A stretch of DNA of 64,000 nt from Owenia fusiformis. Lineage: Eukaryota > Annelida > Polychaeta > Sabellida > Oweniidae. The position numbers and the translations under genes were made by a program. The notes under the pieces are model-generated. The model was given only the letters and a program-made list of their open reading frames with translations, searched no databases and had not been told where the DNA came from. Shown piece by piece: positions 41,628 to 52,800 of the stretch; the stretch's first letter is position 1, and each line of letters opens with the position of its first letter. The stretch covers positions 6,653,525-6,717,524 of the forward strand of contig CAIIXF020000004.1 of NCBI GenBank assembly GCA_903813345.2, read 5' to 3'.

Positions 41628-42479
41628 GGTCATATTGAATTTGATTTATTTTAGCATATTTTAGTTTGAGAGTACTATACTGTATACTGAGTCACTTTAA
41701 TTCAAATCTCATGTTCAGGTCCGGTACATCATTTCATTCTCCTAGTTTCTTGTGTTTAGTGTGTGTCTGCTTCCTCTACTCTCTGCAGACCCTTGGTTCA
41801 CTTAAGAATCAGAAAATTTGTAAATTAAAGAGAACATCTAACATACATCATTTTTAGAAAATTTTCTTTGTTTATTATGCAATTATTAACTTTGATATGA
41901 CATCATTAAGAGTGATAAAGCCAAATATGAGGACTCTGGTTAATTGAAGATCTGCAGAGAAATGGATGTTGTAGATTTGCAATGAACTGAATGCTTGGAG
42001 ATTTGCATCATTTATATATGACAGTATGACAGTATACCTATGCATGCAGGCTGTTAGTCAGGTTTTCATGTTCTCAGGAAATGTATCAATAGGTGTTAGT
42101 TTTAGGAACAAGAATGATTTTATAGAATTGCATGATTCATATTTATTGTGTTTGTTTACACAGATATATGAAAAATTATTAATATTTGTTTCCAGTTGTC
42201 AGGTTAAAGTTTTTACAGTAAAAGGTGTCATCCCATTTTGTTCTGACCAACGGAATTACATGTAGGCTCTCTTGTAGGAACACAGAACGAAAATTGAATG
42301 TTCATGTTTATGTTCATTTTATTTTTAACTACAGCTGTTATATACATCATTTTAAAGCTGTTTAAGCCTTTTAATCAGATGACACCATTCTTACATATAC
42401 CTCTGAGTCTTACTCTAGACCATTCCACTTAATTTGCACCCATGGTCTGCTGTATTTTAATAAAAGTGTTTGTATGGGA

Positions 42480-42665
42480 AATCTCATGAGCAAATGTAAA
42501 TGAAAGTCCAATTTTGCAACTAATGCCATCAGCAGGCCAAAATGAAATTTCAAATTCGCACCTTATGCCATCAGCAGCCCAAAATGTAAGTTCAAATTTG
42601 CAAATAATGCCACCAGTAGCCCAAAATGAAAGTTTAAATTTGCAATTAATGCCATCAGCATTTTA
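42480..42665. repeat. 58-bp tandem repeat (about 3 copies)
   Basis: Units share AATGCCATCAGCAGGCCAAA, ATGAAATTTCAAATTTGCA. Confidence 0.75.
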
Positions 42666-43394
42666 ATTGGCCTTAGCACTCAAAGATGGATTAAGTTGCT
42701 AATAAATAAATAGCACATGACTGACACTTTTGTCCCTGTACATAGTTGCAGTCTAGATTCAATACATGGGATATAACATCATACTTATAAGAATACAAAG
42801 TAAAAATATTTTAGTATTTACACTTGAATTGCTATGAGTTTGATAGCTTTAATTGCTTTCAGTGTTTCTGACTGTTATATTATTATGACCTAACTATAAA
42901 TGTATTTTATCAAAATGTTGGCAATCTTCTTTTCTTAAGTGAGCAGGTCAATATTTGGAAGTTGTCCCAAAATGTAATAAATTTCATTTCTGGTTTACCT
43001 CCTTCCACTCCTTAAAAAATTTAACTCCATATTTTTTATTTTTTGCAATGAGTTGGTAAATCCAAAAGCTCATGAAGCTTCCCTTTTAAGGTGAAATGTA
43101 TGTAACTAGTAAGGAATATTGACTTATATGTTTAAATCTGCCAATGTTCATGTTTATTACTAGATTAGTATTTATTTGTTGTACTATATTATGTTCAAGA
43201 ATTTATTCAGAGCTTGAATTTTAGTCTATTACACCTACATGTACTTGTAATATTATCTAAATTCCTTATGCATGAACTTGTAATGCTTCTATACTTGTTA
43301 AGTGTTTGTTGATTGAAGTATGCACTTGTAATGTCATCTAAATTCCCAAATGCATGGACATAATGTTTCATCAGTTGCTTATGTATTTACTGAT

Positions 43395-43775
43395 TGAAAT
43401 ATGTACTTGTAATATTTTCTAATTTTCATATGCTTGAACTTGTAATATTTCTGCACTGGCTTAAGTACTTGTAATATTTTCTAATTTTCATATGCTTGAA
43501 CTTGTAATATTTCTGCACTGGCTTAAGTACTTGTAATATTTTCTAATTTTCATATGCTTGAACTTGTAATATTTCTGCACTGGCTTAAGTACTTGTAATA
43601 TTTTCTAATTTTCATATGCTTGAACTTGTAATATTTCTGCACTGGCTTAAGTACTTGTAATATTTTCTAATTTTCATATGCTTGAAATTGTAATAGTTTT
43701 GCACTGGCTTAAGTACTTGTAATATTTTCTAATTTTCATATGCTTGAACTTGTAATAGTTCTGCACTGGCTTAAG
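43395..43775. repeat. 62-bp tandem repeat (about 6 copies)
   Basis: Unit: GTACTTGTAATATTTTCTAA, TTTTCATATGCTTGAACTTG, TAATATTTCTGCACTGGCTT, AA. Confidence 0.9.
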
Positions 43776-45890
43776 TATCAACGAATTGAAATATATATTT
43801 GTATATGTAACTATATAGGATTTGGGGACTACAATGATTTTTTAAATGACAGACATTTATTAGGCGTTACAAATTTACAAATAAGGAATTTTATGATAGA
43901 ATTTGACATGTACATGTATGTAATTATTTCATGAATCGCTGTATTATTAATGAAGCATTGTATATATATATTGTATGGATTGGTCACTGTGATTGCTAAA
44001 TGTAATGCAACCACGGGTAGCCATATAGGCGGGCTTTTACATGTTAATCAAAATTAAACTATCTTTATATAGCGTCCCCACGTTACCAAGGCAACGGTTG
44101 TGAATTCTTATTTGAGAGAGTAATATTTATCAGTGTACACTAGGAATGCTGAGAGGACTAACATTTGTGAATAATCCACTGGGATTGAAATACCCCCAGT
44201 AAGTATAGGGAGGTATGCAGTCTGAAATTACCCTAGACAGCACACCCAGTAACTAATCATTTTGTAAGCCTCTCAATCTGTGATATACAAATATAATGTT
44301 TTAAATTTTAATATTTAGTCAAAGAGCTGTATGTTATAGATTTATATTTATTGTTTACCATGAGCGTGCATGTAAAATGTACAATGTGTAACATTAAAAA
44401 GTTGTAAGAAAAAGTGCTTTAAAACCAAGACGTGTTCGTTTGCATCTAATCACTCGGAAAAATAAAAAAAAACAGTGAATGTTCATTTGAGACATTGGGG
44501 ATATATCAGAGTTTCAACCAATTTAAGAATTTATATATAGGTGGTCATTTTTGACTGTAAGAAATAAAGGTCAAAGGGATGCCATTTGTACTTTCTTTAA
44601 TTGTAGCATTTTAAGTTGATCCAAATGTGTTTGTCTAGAATAAAATAGGCTCATATATAGTACATATGTTATAGAGCCATCTCTTCTCAAATTGACTTTT
44701 TGGAGATACTCGCTATGAAACACCATGTGTGTCATTTGTTGAGCTACTGTGTGGGTCGTTTCCAGGAATTTAAACTAGAACTTACTGGTTTGATTGGTGT
44801 TTCAAATTGATGGTTAATGATTGGATACTGTTCCTACTACGCCAATAGACTAGATGCCAGTAGAAATAATCTTGATTTACGTCATTAAATATTCAAAATT
44901 CAGTCAAAGTGATGTCATATTTGAAATCTGCATGTAAAAGTACATCTAGATATATGGTTTCGAAAATTGTCTATCAACTTTGAAAAGATTTTTTTGAAAA
45001 TGTCACTTTTTGTTCTAGTTGATTCCCCATAGACCCCATGTTACAAAATCACAAAAAGTGAATTATCTTATCTTGTATTGGACAAATAACAGTTTCTTTT
45101 ACTGGACATATTTTAATTTGCATAACTATTAGATACATAAGGGTTATATGAAAATTGAACCACGCAAATAGATGTAATTTAAGTTAAAGGGAACTTTCTA
45201 CTATACCCGCCATGCTATCTGACCCGAGCGAGCCATAAGGTGGTGATCTGGTAACTACATACCTACTCGCATCTGCGTTAATAATTTTAAAAAATGCTTG
45301 CGGTCAATAGTTCCATCCAACTGTATACGTTTATCGTCGTATATATATACCGTTTTGTCAGTTCATTGAACTTATACTGATCATGAAAACTTTGAAATAA
45401 TCAACTTGTTTATGTAATGACTCACTTTAAAGGATCATGACTCACTTTAAAGGATCGTGTTTATAATACACTACAACTACTAGGGCTTCTAGGGCACGGA
45501 GACAAGCATTTACTTATAATGTGCATAATCTACACTAGTTCAACGCCGTTAAACTCAATAACGGCGTTCTTTATTATTAGGAATTTTCTTGGAGCCGTTG
45601 ACATGTCAGATAAGAAACGAGGCCCAGGCTAGGTCTAATGTTGTTGGACTAAATATACACGTGCAGATGACAGTGCATTCACAGTCTCTAGTTGATGGAG
45701 CTTTATTGATTTTAGTAAATATAATAGTTCGACATGACCCTTTAAAGTATACGTATAAGTTGTACTTTCACTTAGGTATGATAGACTATGATTGATTATA
45801 AGTGGGGAGTGAAATTCTCAATTACGCAATTAAAAGGATATTAACAGTTAAGAGTATAAAACGACGTACCCTACATTAATCTCTTAATTT
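43776..45890. other. Intergenic stretch without recognised genes
   Basis: AT-rich sequence between the ends of the converging ACER3-like and linker-like genes. Short open frames here show no family features. I see no RNA gene or element boundary. Confidence 0.5.
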
Positions 45891-45894
45891 AAAT

Positions 45895-47530
45895 TTAAAA
45901 GTGGCAACATTGGATTTTCAGTCCTAAAATCTTATCTGTAAAGTATTGTATATATGTTTTTTTTGGCGAATCAGTCGACAAATCTTTTTCAATTTTTTTA
46001 GTTATGATTCTTTGTATTGAACTGATATGTTTTTGGGCATTCTTGGAAAGTGTTAAGGTGGCCATTTGGATTTCCGTCCTAAAATCTTGTCTGTCGAGGC
46101 TTGTGTTCAGGTTTCTAGCCTAACATTTTGAGAGTTTCACCTGAAAGGAGGAGGGAAGTTAGCGCAACAGATTTTGGACAGTCATATTTTTGATTTTGGC
46201 CATTTTCTGGGGATTTAAACAGTTGCATATGTTAGGCGAATTCATTACCTCCAGGAAAATCACTTCTAGAGATGATAAAATAATTTCGACTTTGAGACAG
46301 GGTAGATGCAAACAACCCACCCACATGTTTTTCCTGAAATGTTTTCCTGATTTTCAACCCCTTCCATCCTTGCTTTTTTAATTTTTCTTGCATCAATACG
46401 TTGCGTTTTGACACACAGTTAATCCCTTAAAAGGAATAAATGATTCCATTTAGATAAAGTGGAAAACAATATTTCCCATGTTATTTTCCTATAGGAAAAA
46501 TCATTGCTTTCAGCTAAGTTTGGTCACCCATAATGTGTATCTTTAAAACCCCTTAAGGAATCACTTATTCCTTTAAAGTGGTTAACTATGTGTCAAAATG
46601 CAACATATTGATGCAAGAAAAATTAAAAAAGCAGGGATGGAAGGGGTAGAAAATTAGGAAAACATTTCAAAAAAATCATGTGGGTGGGTTGTTTGCATCT
46701 ACCCTGTCTCAAAGTCAAAATTATTTTATCATCGGTAGAAGTGATTTTCCTGGAGGTAATGCATTGGCCTAACATATGCAATTGTTTAAATCCTCAGAAA
46801 ATGGCCAAAATCAAACATATGACTGTCCAAAATCTGTTGCGCTAATTTCCCTCCTCCTTTTCAGAATCGTCAGTAACTATAATAGTTTAGAACTGAAGAG
46901 TTTTGGGGCATTCTTATAATAAATGATAAGGCAGCCAACTTGGATTTCCTTCTTAATATCTTGTCTGTCGAGTGTCGAGGCTTGTCTAAATGTTTTCAGC
47001 AAAACAATTTCGGGAAAAAGTCATAAGAAAGTTAAAAACTAATTATTTTTTGGGCATTCTAGGTAAATGTTAAGGTGGCCATTTTGTTTTTTTGTTCTTA
47101 AACGTGTCTACCGATCATTGTCTACAGGTTCCAGCCAAACCATTTCATGAATTAATTTGTAGTTTTAAGAATGGTTCTACGTATGTATCCTGAATAAACG
47201 TTGAGGCAGCGATTTTGAATTTTTTGTCCTAATTAGTGTTTACAAATTTGTAGCCAAATACGGTTTGTGGGAACGGAAATTTTCCTTTCTATGAAACGAA
47301 ATGAAAATTTAGAACTGATTAGTTTTTAAGCATTCTGGGTAAACACGCCCATTTTGATTTTCCTGTCCTTTTTGTTGGCCAGTCTACATGCTTCCAGCCA
47401 AGCTGTTTGAGGTGTTCAGCTGAAATTTTCAGGAATGTTTGTAAGATTTTAGGAATTATGGATATGCTAAGGATTTTGTGTCAAAAATCTTATCCGTCTC
47501 GTCTACAGGTTTCAAGGATGCGATAATGTT
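45895..47530. repeat. Worn tandem repeat interrupted by a foldback element
   Basis: Degenerate units of roughly 130-150 bp recur with GGGCATTCT, TTAAGGTGGCCATTTTGGAT, CTTGTCTGTCGAGGCTTGTC and TTCCAGCCAAACCATTTCA, at about 45905, 46020, 46905, 47050, 47190, 47330 and 47460. The 46141-46864 palindrome splits the series. Confidence 0.6.
46141..46864. mobile_element. Foldback (near-palindromic) element, about 720 bp
   Basis: Left arm CTGAAAGGAGGAGGGAAGTT, AGCGCAACAGATTTTGGACA. The right end is its inverted copy (GCTAATTTCCCTCCTCCTTT, TCAG). Arms of about 340 bp meet near 46475 (TTTCCCATGTTATTTTCCTA). No coding capacity. A single-arm copy lies at 14905-15345. Confidence 0.85.
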
Positions 47531-48660
47531 AACTCTGTGTCTTGTTTTGATTTTCGTTACAAAAGGTTATCGTCCCAATATGTATCAATGTGGTTCGTCT
47601 GTCTGTCGAGATATCTCCTAGAACATTTGACATTTGAACCATATTATTATTAATTACAGTATTCGCATGTGTAAAAATAGTTATGAATTACAAATCTATA
47701 GAAGGGTCGTGCTTGTCAAAACATAGGGCCTGCCGAGGGAAGCCTTTATTGCCCAAACCGAGGCATGTTCCATGGCATAGTGACATAACCTCTAGATAAA
47801 ATGTGAAGCAGTCATCTATTCTTGATATAATTAAGTCGAATTGTCAATGTGCAATGATCGCTACTAAGTGAAGTAGGCTAAATGTTGTAATCTAATTGTA
47901 CTTAATTGCAACCACTTTATCAATAATGTTGCACTCGGGACATCAATCCACAAATATTTTAGATGAAGAAAAATAGATGATATGGTTTTATATTCCCGAT
48001 TTTTATTTTAAGACTTGATAATCATGACGGCACCGCACGTTCTTTGTGAGAGTTTAATGTATTTCAGTCGTGATTAGAAAAAAGTGAGAAGAAAAACATT
48101 TTAAGAGCATATTAAAATGAATAACATTAGTCACATTGTATAAATTATATGCAGGTTAATCAATATTATCATTTACAATACCATGTTTAGAGCAATATCA
48201 GGTATATAAACATAAAACAATGTACAGGGTGTCAAAAAACAACGGCACCCCCCCCCCCTCTACAGCAAAAGGTACTTAATGTTACATGGTGTGTCATATC
48301 TCATTTTAAAGACAATTTAATTCTGGAGTTACCTGAGAAATTTCAGCTTTATATCATATAATTTTACAGATTTACAGCTGATTCTTAGTAGTTAGTATGA
48401 CCACCAGTTGCTCCTCAAACATGATGATCAATTATGGTCGCAATAAAGAAATACATATATAACAGCAAGTGAAAATCACATGTAGGATTTGGAATAGGAA
48501 CTATATCAGGGATGATATTGGGATTAGAGGGATGATATCAGGGATGATATGGATAGTCAACCCGGGTATTTATTCAAAAATGCTCATTTCTCCATATTTT
48601 ACTTTTTCAATTTTTTTCATTTTTTCACATTCAGCAGAGGAGTTTGGGAATATATTGCTC
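47531..48660. other. Intergenic stretch without recognised genes
   Basis: AT-rich. ACAGGGTGTCAAAAAAC at about 48223 resembles a Tc1/mariner terminus but no matching end was found. A GGGATGATAT repeat lies at about 48505-48550. Confidence 0.45.
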
Positions 48661-48665
48661 TTGAC

Positions 48666-49320
48666 TTATATAATGGTTCATTCTGTATATCGTGTTTATA
48701 CTCGAGTGAGTATATAATATATTCACAAGTGAGCGTAGCGAACGAGTGAATATATTATATTCTCACGAGAGTATAAAATGCACGATATACAGATTGAACC
48801 ATTATATAATCTTATTATGCCACTCTAAGTTCAATTACAGTTGATTCAAACACAATCATAACAATTATAAAAACCATAAAAATATCCCACAGCCAACTCA
48901 GTAATGCCGATGTTGATCTCGATCCATTTATGACGTCACTTGATTCTAGCAAATCATGTGGGAACCATTTATGACGTCACTTGATTCTAGGAAATCATGT
49001 GTAACAAACCAAGGGCGTTACAATACCCGGGAATTTATCGGTTCGTGCAGTACTTGTTTGTGATAGCGCGCAGCTCATTCACTGAACGAAACGCTACTTC
49101 CCGCTGAAAACACCGGGTATTGATCTTTCCCTTGAACAAACCATACACCTCGTTCTTCGGTCAATATTCATTAGTTCCCAGAATGCACTTCTACAGTGGT
49201 ATAGGCTTACGCTGGAGTGTATACGGTGGAGTGTATACGATGACGATATACCACTCTCCATTGTATATCGTTGTTATAGACCCATGTTATACAACTGTAA
49301 TCGGACTTAGAGTGGTATAA
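48666..49320. mobile_element. Composite palindromic element with CCACTCTAAG ends (copy 1)
   Basis: A near-perfect 145-bp palindrome (TTATATAATGGTTCATTCTG and its inverse) is followed at 48816 by TTATGCCACTCTAAGTTC, whose inverted partner GACTTAGAGTGGTATAA ends at 49320. The same two-part order is seen at 55291-55646. Confidence 0.75.
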
Positions 49321-49326
49321 AATCGT

Positions 49327-49442
49327 TATTCACCTGTCGGGATGATATGGGGAATATCCCTCGGATGATATCAATGGCCTGGGAAATATTGTCATCACCC
49401 TTGTGATATTTCCCATATCAAATCCCTCCTGGTGAATAACTT
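49327..49442. mobile_element. Short palindromic element with GTTATTCACC ends
   Basis: Begins GTTATTCACCTGTCGGGATG and ends ATCCCTCCTGGTGAATAAC; inside are GATGATAT and GATATTTCCC repeats. It directly adjoins the composite element. Confidence 0.55.
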
Positions 49443-49621
49443 CTTTGTATATGACAGCTAGGCCAGACAATTTAAGCTGCTAAACCTCAAATCTAAAGTC
49501 CAAACATTTTGGGTATTTAAAATACAATCTATAATTATAGAGTTTATCACCAAGGATATTGTTGGAGTTGAAATATAGTTAATCATTTATCAAAAGTCCA
49601 ATTTCTTATATATGTATTTTG

Positions 49622-49817
49622 TTAATGCCAAACTGCATTTGAGCAAACCTCTTTGAAATCGTGTCCATGGTAATAGTAGCCTATAAGCGGCGATGACTCG
49701 AGGAAATAAGGCAGGAACGCATATCCTCTAAATTTATAGTCACCGGAATAGTTCCATATCATTTCACCCGAGGCCACAAAGTGAGTTAACTCGATTTTCA
49801 AGAAACCCTTGACATCC
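49622..49817 (-). CDS. Linker-like exon 6 (C-terminal domain and stop)
   Basis: Encodes aa 193-257: DVKGFLKIELTHFVASGEMI, WNYSGDYKFRGYAFLPYF and a last Cys before SNAVWH-stop (TAA 49624-49622). The turn pattern SGDYKFRGYAFLP resembles the barrel domain of linker chains. Confidence 0.85.
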
Positions 49818-52800
49818 CTGAAAGACAAAGAACAATACATTTCATATTCAAGTTGGAATTTGCAAAGGTCTTTTGCCAAATATTAACATGATTAAGAAAA
49901 GAGAACAACGTTTGATCTATGGTTTTAATGACAAGAAACTTCTTGTCATTAGATTACATTATGAAGATAATATTTCCGACATTTAATTTTCCGAGCCTGG
50001 CAAAAATTAGGCAATAGGTAAATTAAATGATTAGGCAACATTACCACTTATACAGTATTATGATGAAAATACTTAGAAGGATTTTTATTATTTAGAAGAA
50101 TACCAGAGCTTTTATTCACCTTCCATTGGTATCTTTAAAACTATATTCCCCCGTTCCAGTTCCTCGGAAAACCTGCGGGAAATGTTCTGATATCGTCGTT
50201 TCTTTTACTAAGCAAATAATTTTGACTTCAGAGGAAGCATCTGGGAAACATGTCTGGCGTTTTGGAAGAACAGCTATATATGGGTGGCCGGGTACCACGG
50301 GATTTGCTGAAAAATGTAAACATTATAGTTACATTATTCATATTATTATTTTTTGTAACAAAGTCTATATCTCCTTTATCATTAATTTGTCATTGTCACT
50401 GGATCATTCTGTCCCCTCATTTTGATGCGATTTTGCGTCTACAGCATACAGCTCTGCATGTTTCACCATTATCCGTATAATCCATACAAAATGAATATAA
50501 TTGCACAAAGGCCCCGAGATTCCCACTTTCTAACTTGAAATAAATATGATCTCGGCCTATAATTGCTAAAATTCAAAATAAATGTGAAGTTATTAATATA
50601 TACTGTTTGACTGTATTAGTAAAAGAAAGACAAGATTAAAATTGTTATTTTGCATAGATGCTTGTTTAAAACTCCAAATTATATTAACATGAGATAATGT
50701 ACAGTATAATACTCACTGAATGCTCTCCATATTAATACAAGGCATTAACATGACAAAATGTCACCATCTAGTCGAAGCAAGATAAAAAAGACCTTTTTTG
50801 ACCCTGAGGAGGTCATTAAAGGTCAAATCTATTTTGACCCAACAAGTTGAAAAAAGACCTTTTTGACCTTTTTTCATTGAAGGTCAAAACTTAAATATAA
50901 AGCCAGATTTGAACTTCTGAAAACATGTAGATGATTTTGAAAACAATTGAAGTCAGTCTATACAGTATTTGTTAAGTTATTGGAAGTTGTAAGAATTTGT
51001 TACAGACGCCGATCGCCAACCGTCAACCACCAACCGCCAACCGCCGACCGCCGTCAAAAAAGAGACCATTACAATATGTCACCACTTTTTGGTGGTGACG
51101 TAATACGTACTTGAAAGAATCAAAACCAGATGCCATTTTAAAACTAATAATGGGATAGTCAACGTTAACTCACTGCACGTTTCATTAGCCTCATCGGATC
51201 CATCTAGACAATCAACCACCCCATCACAGCCCTGTAAATGGATATTTTGTGAAACTTCAACTGTTTAAAACGTTAGTTGCTCAGGTCTGGTTCAAAGCCA
51301 GAATCATATCTATGGGGAGTGACAAAATTCTCCCTTTCGCAGTTCGCTCTTTGAATCAGAACGTTCGCAAATATGTACTGAAAAAGCACTCAAAAAGGAC
51401 AAAATTTGATTGGTCAATATTTTCCCACTATGCATTTCGCGTAGCTATTTGTGTGATCCAAAAGTTCTAAATCAAACTAATTACGCAATTTTGTTTTTAC
51501 ACCCGCAAACAGCATGTACAACTGACCTATCAATATATTCCTTACAATCCCAAGTATCTCCCAAAAGATCCACGATATGTTATAAATTGGTGACGTTATT
51601 CAGGATTCAGAGTGCTTTAAATTCTCCCTGGTCGTTTTAGTTTTCATCGAATTAAACTACTTTATAATTGACGCAATGCTTTGAAAGAACCAACATCAGG
51701 CTTATACGACATGGAAACTCTGGAGTATGATAATATATCCGTGAACGCCACAGTTCAACGATATCTCCAACCATACATGATACGGTAACGGTCAAGTTGG
51801 TTTTCAAGATGATGCAACTGAACATCTAAGCTCTTAATTATAAACTCTCATGATGTTACCACATCGCCACATATCGGTTACCTTATCATCTGTAAAACCA
51901 AAATCCCAGCTACCTTCTACCCTTTGCATTCGTTTGACTTCACTTCTTAAAAGAGAGCTTAGTTTAACTAGACTCTGCATGCAGGGTAGCTACCTTCCCT
52001 TAAGCAGTGGGAGTTATCGTTGAACTGATAGTGCCTACGCATGGTATACGAGTATGCCCAAATGGTCATGGTCATACTCCAGAGTTTCCATGTCACATAA
52101 GCCTTAGATCTAGTTCAAATATCAAAGCATTATTCCAACTATAAAGCAGTATAATTCAATAAAAAAACTAATAATATTTAAATCAACACTTATTGTATGC
52201 CATCTTAAATGCGAAGGTAACTACCGTTACCTACAGTTGATGATGACCAGTGATTCGGTGGTAACAGGTTGACCAAGCCTGCTTAAAGGCCCAGTCATGA
52301 TTGTATATTTATTTCATATTTATTTATATTTATTTCGTGTAATTGTAGTGAATTGTACGTCCACACCAACGGCGCTTTGATGGCGCTTTAATGCGGCGTG
52401 CGAAGCGGCTTTGCACGTCGCCTTAAAGCGCCATCAAAGCGCCATCAAAGCGCCGTTGGTGTGAACGTAGCTTTATGCTCACCAACAGATGATGGATACA
52501 CTCTCCTGATTCTTTGCAGCGCAAATGACTCTTCTTGGCACACTTATTTACTGGAAATAGAAAAACAAGAAACAAAGATATGACATAAATTCATTTCACG
52601 CTTAATACCACCATGTAAATATTAACAGGCAATAATGCAATTCTCTCTAATATTATTAGATAAAGCTTTGATTGAATGAATTATCATTTTTCATTCACAG
52701 TATAATGATTTAAACTATCGACTTTGTTGTGTACTATGTTACATCATTGATAACTCTATAATTTGAGGTGTTTCGAAACTATAACTAGGAATAAAGCATT

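Larger units (their letters stand above)
40599..42470 (+). other. Probable ACER3-like 3' UTR
   Basis: Follows the stop codon. It holds the 39-bp hairpin-prone array (40885-41170) and a CAGGCCCGTAGC element (41424-41627). The first clear AATAAA is at 42459-42464; later ones occur at about 44563. The true 3' end is not determined. Confidence 0.4.
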
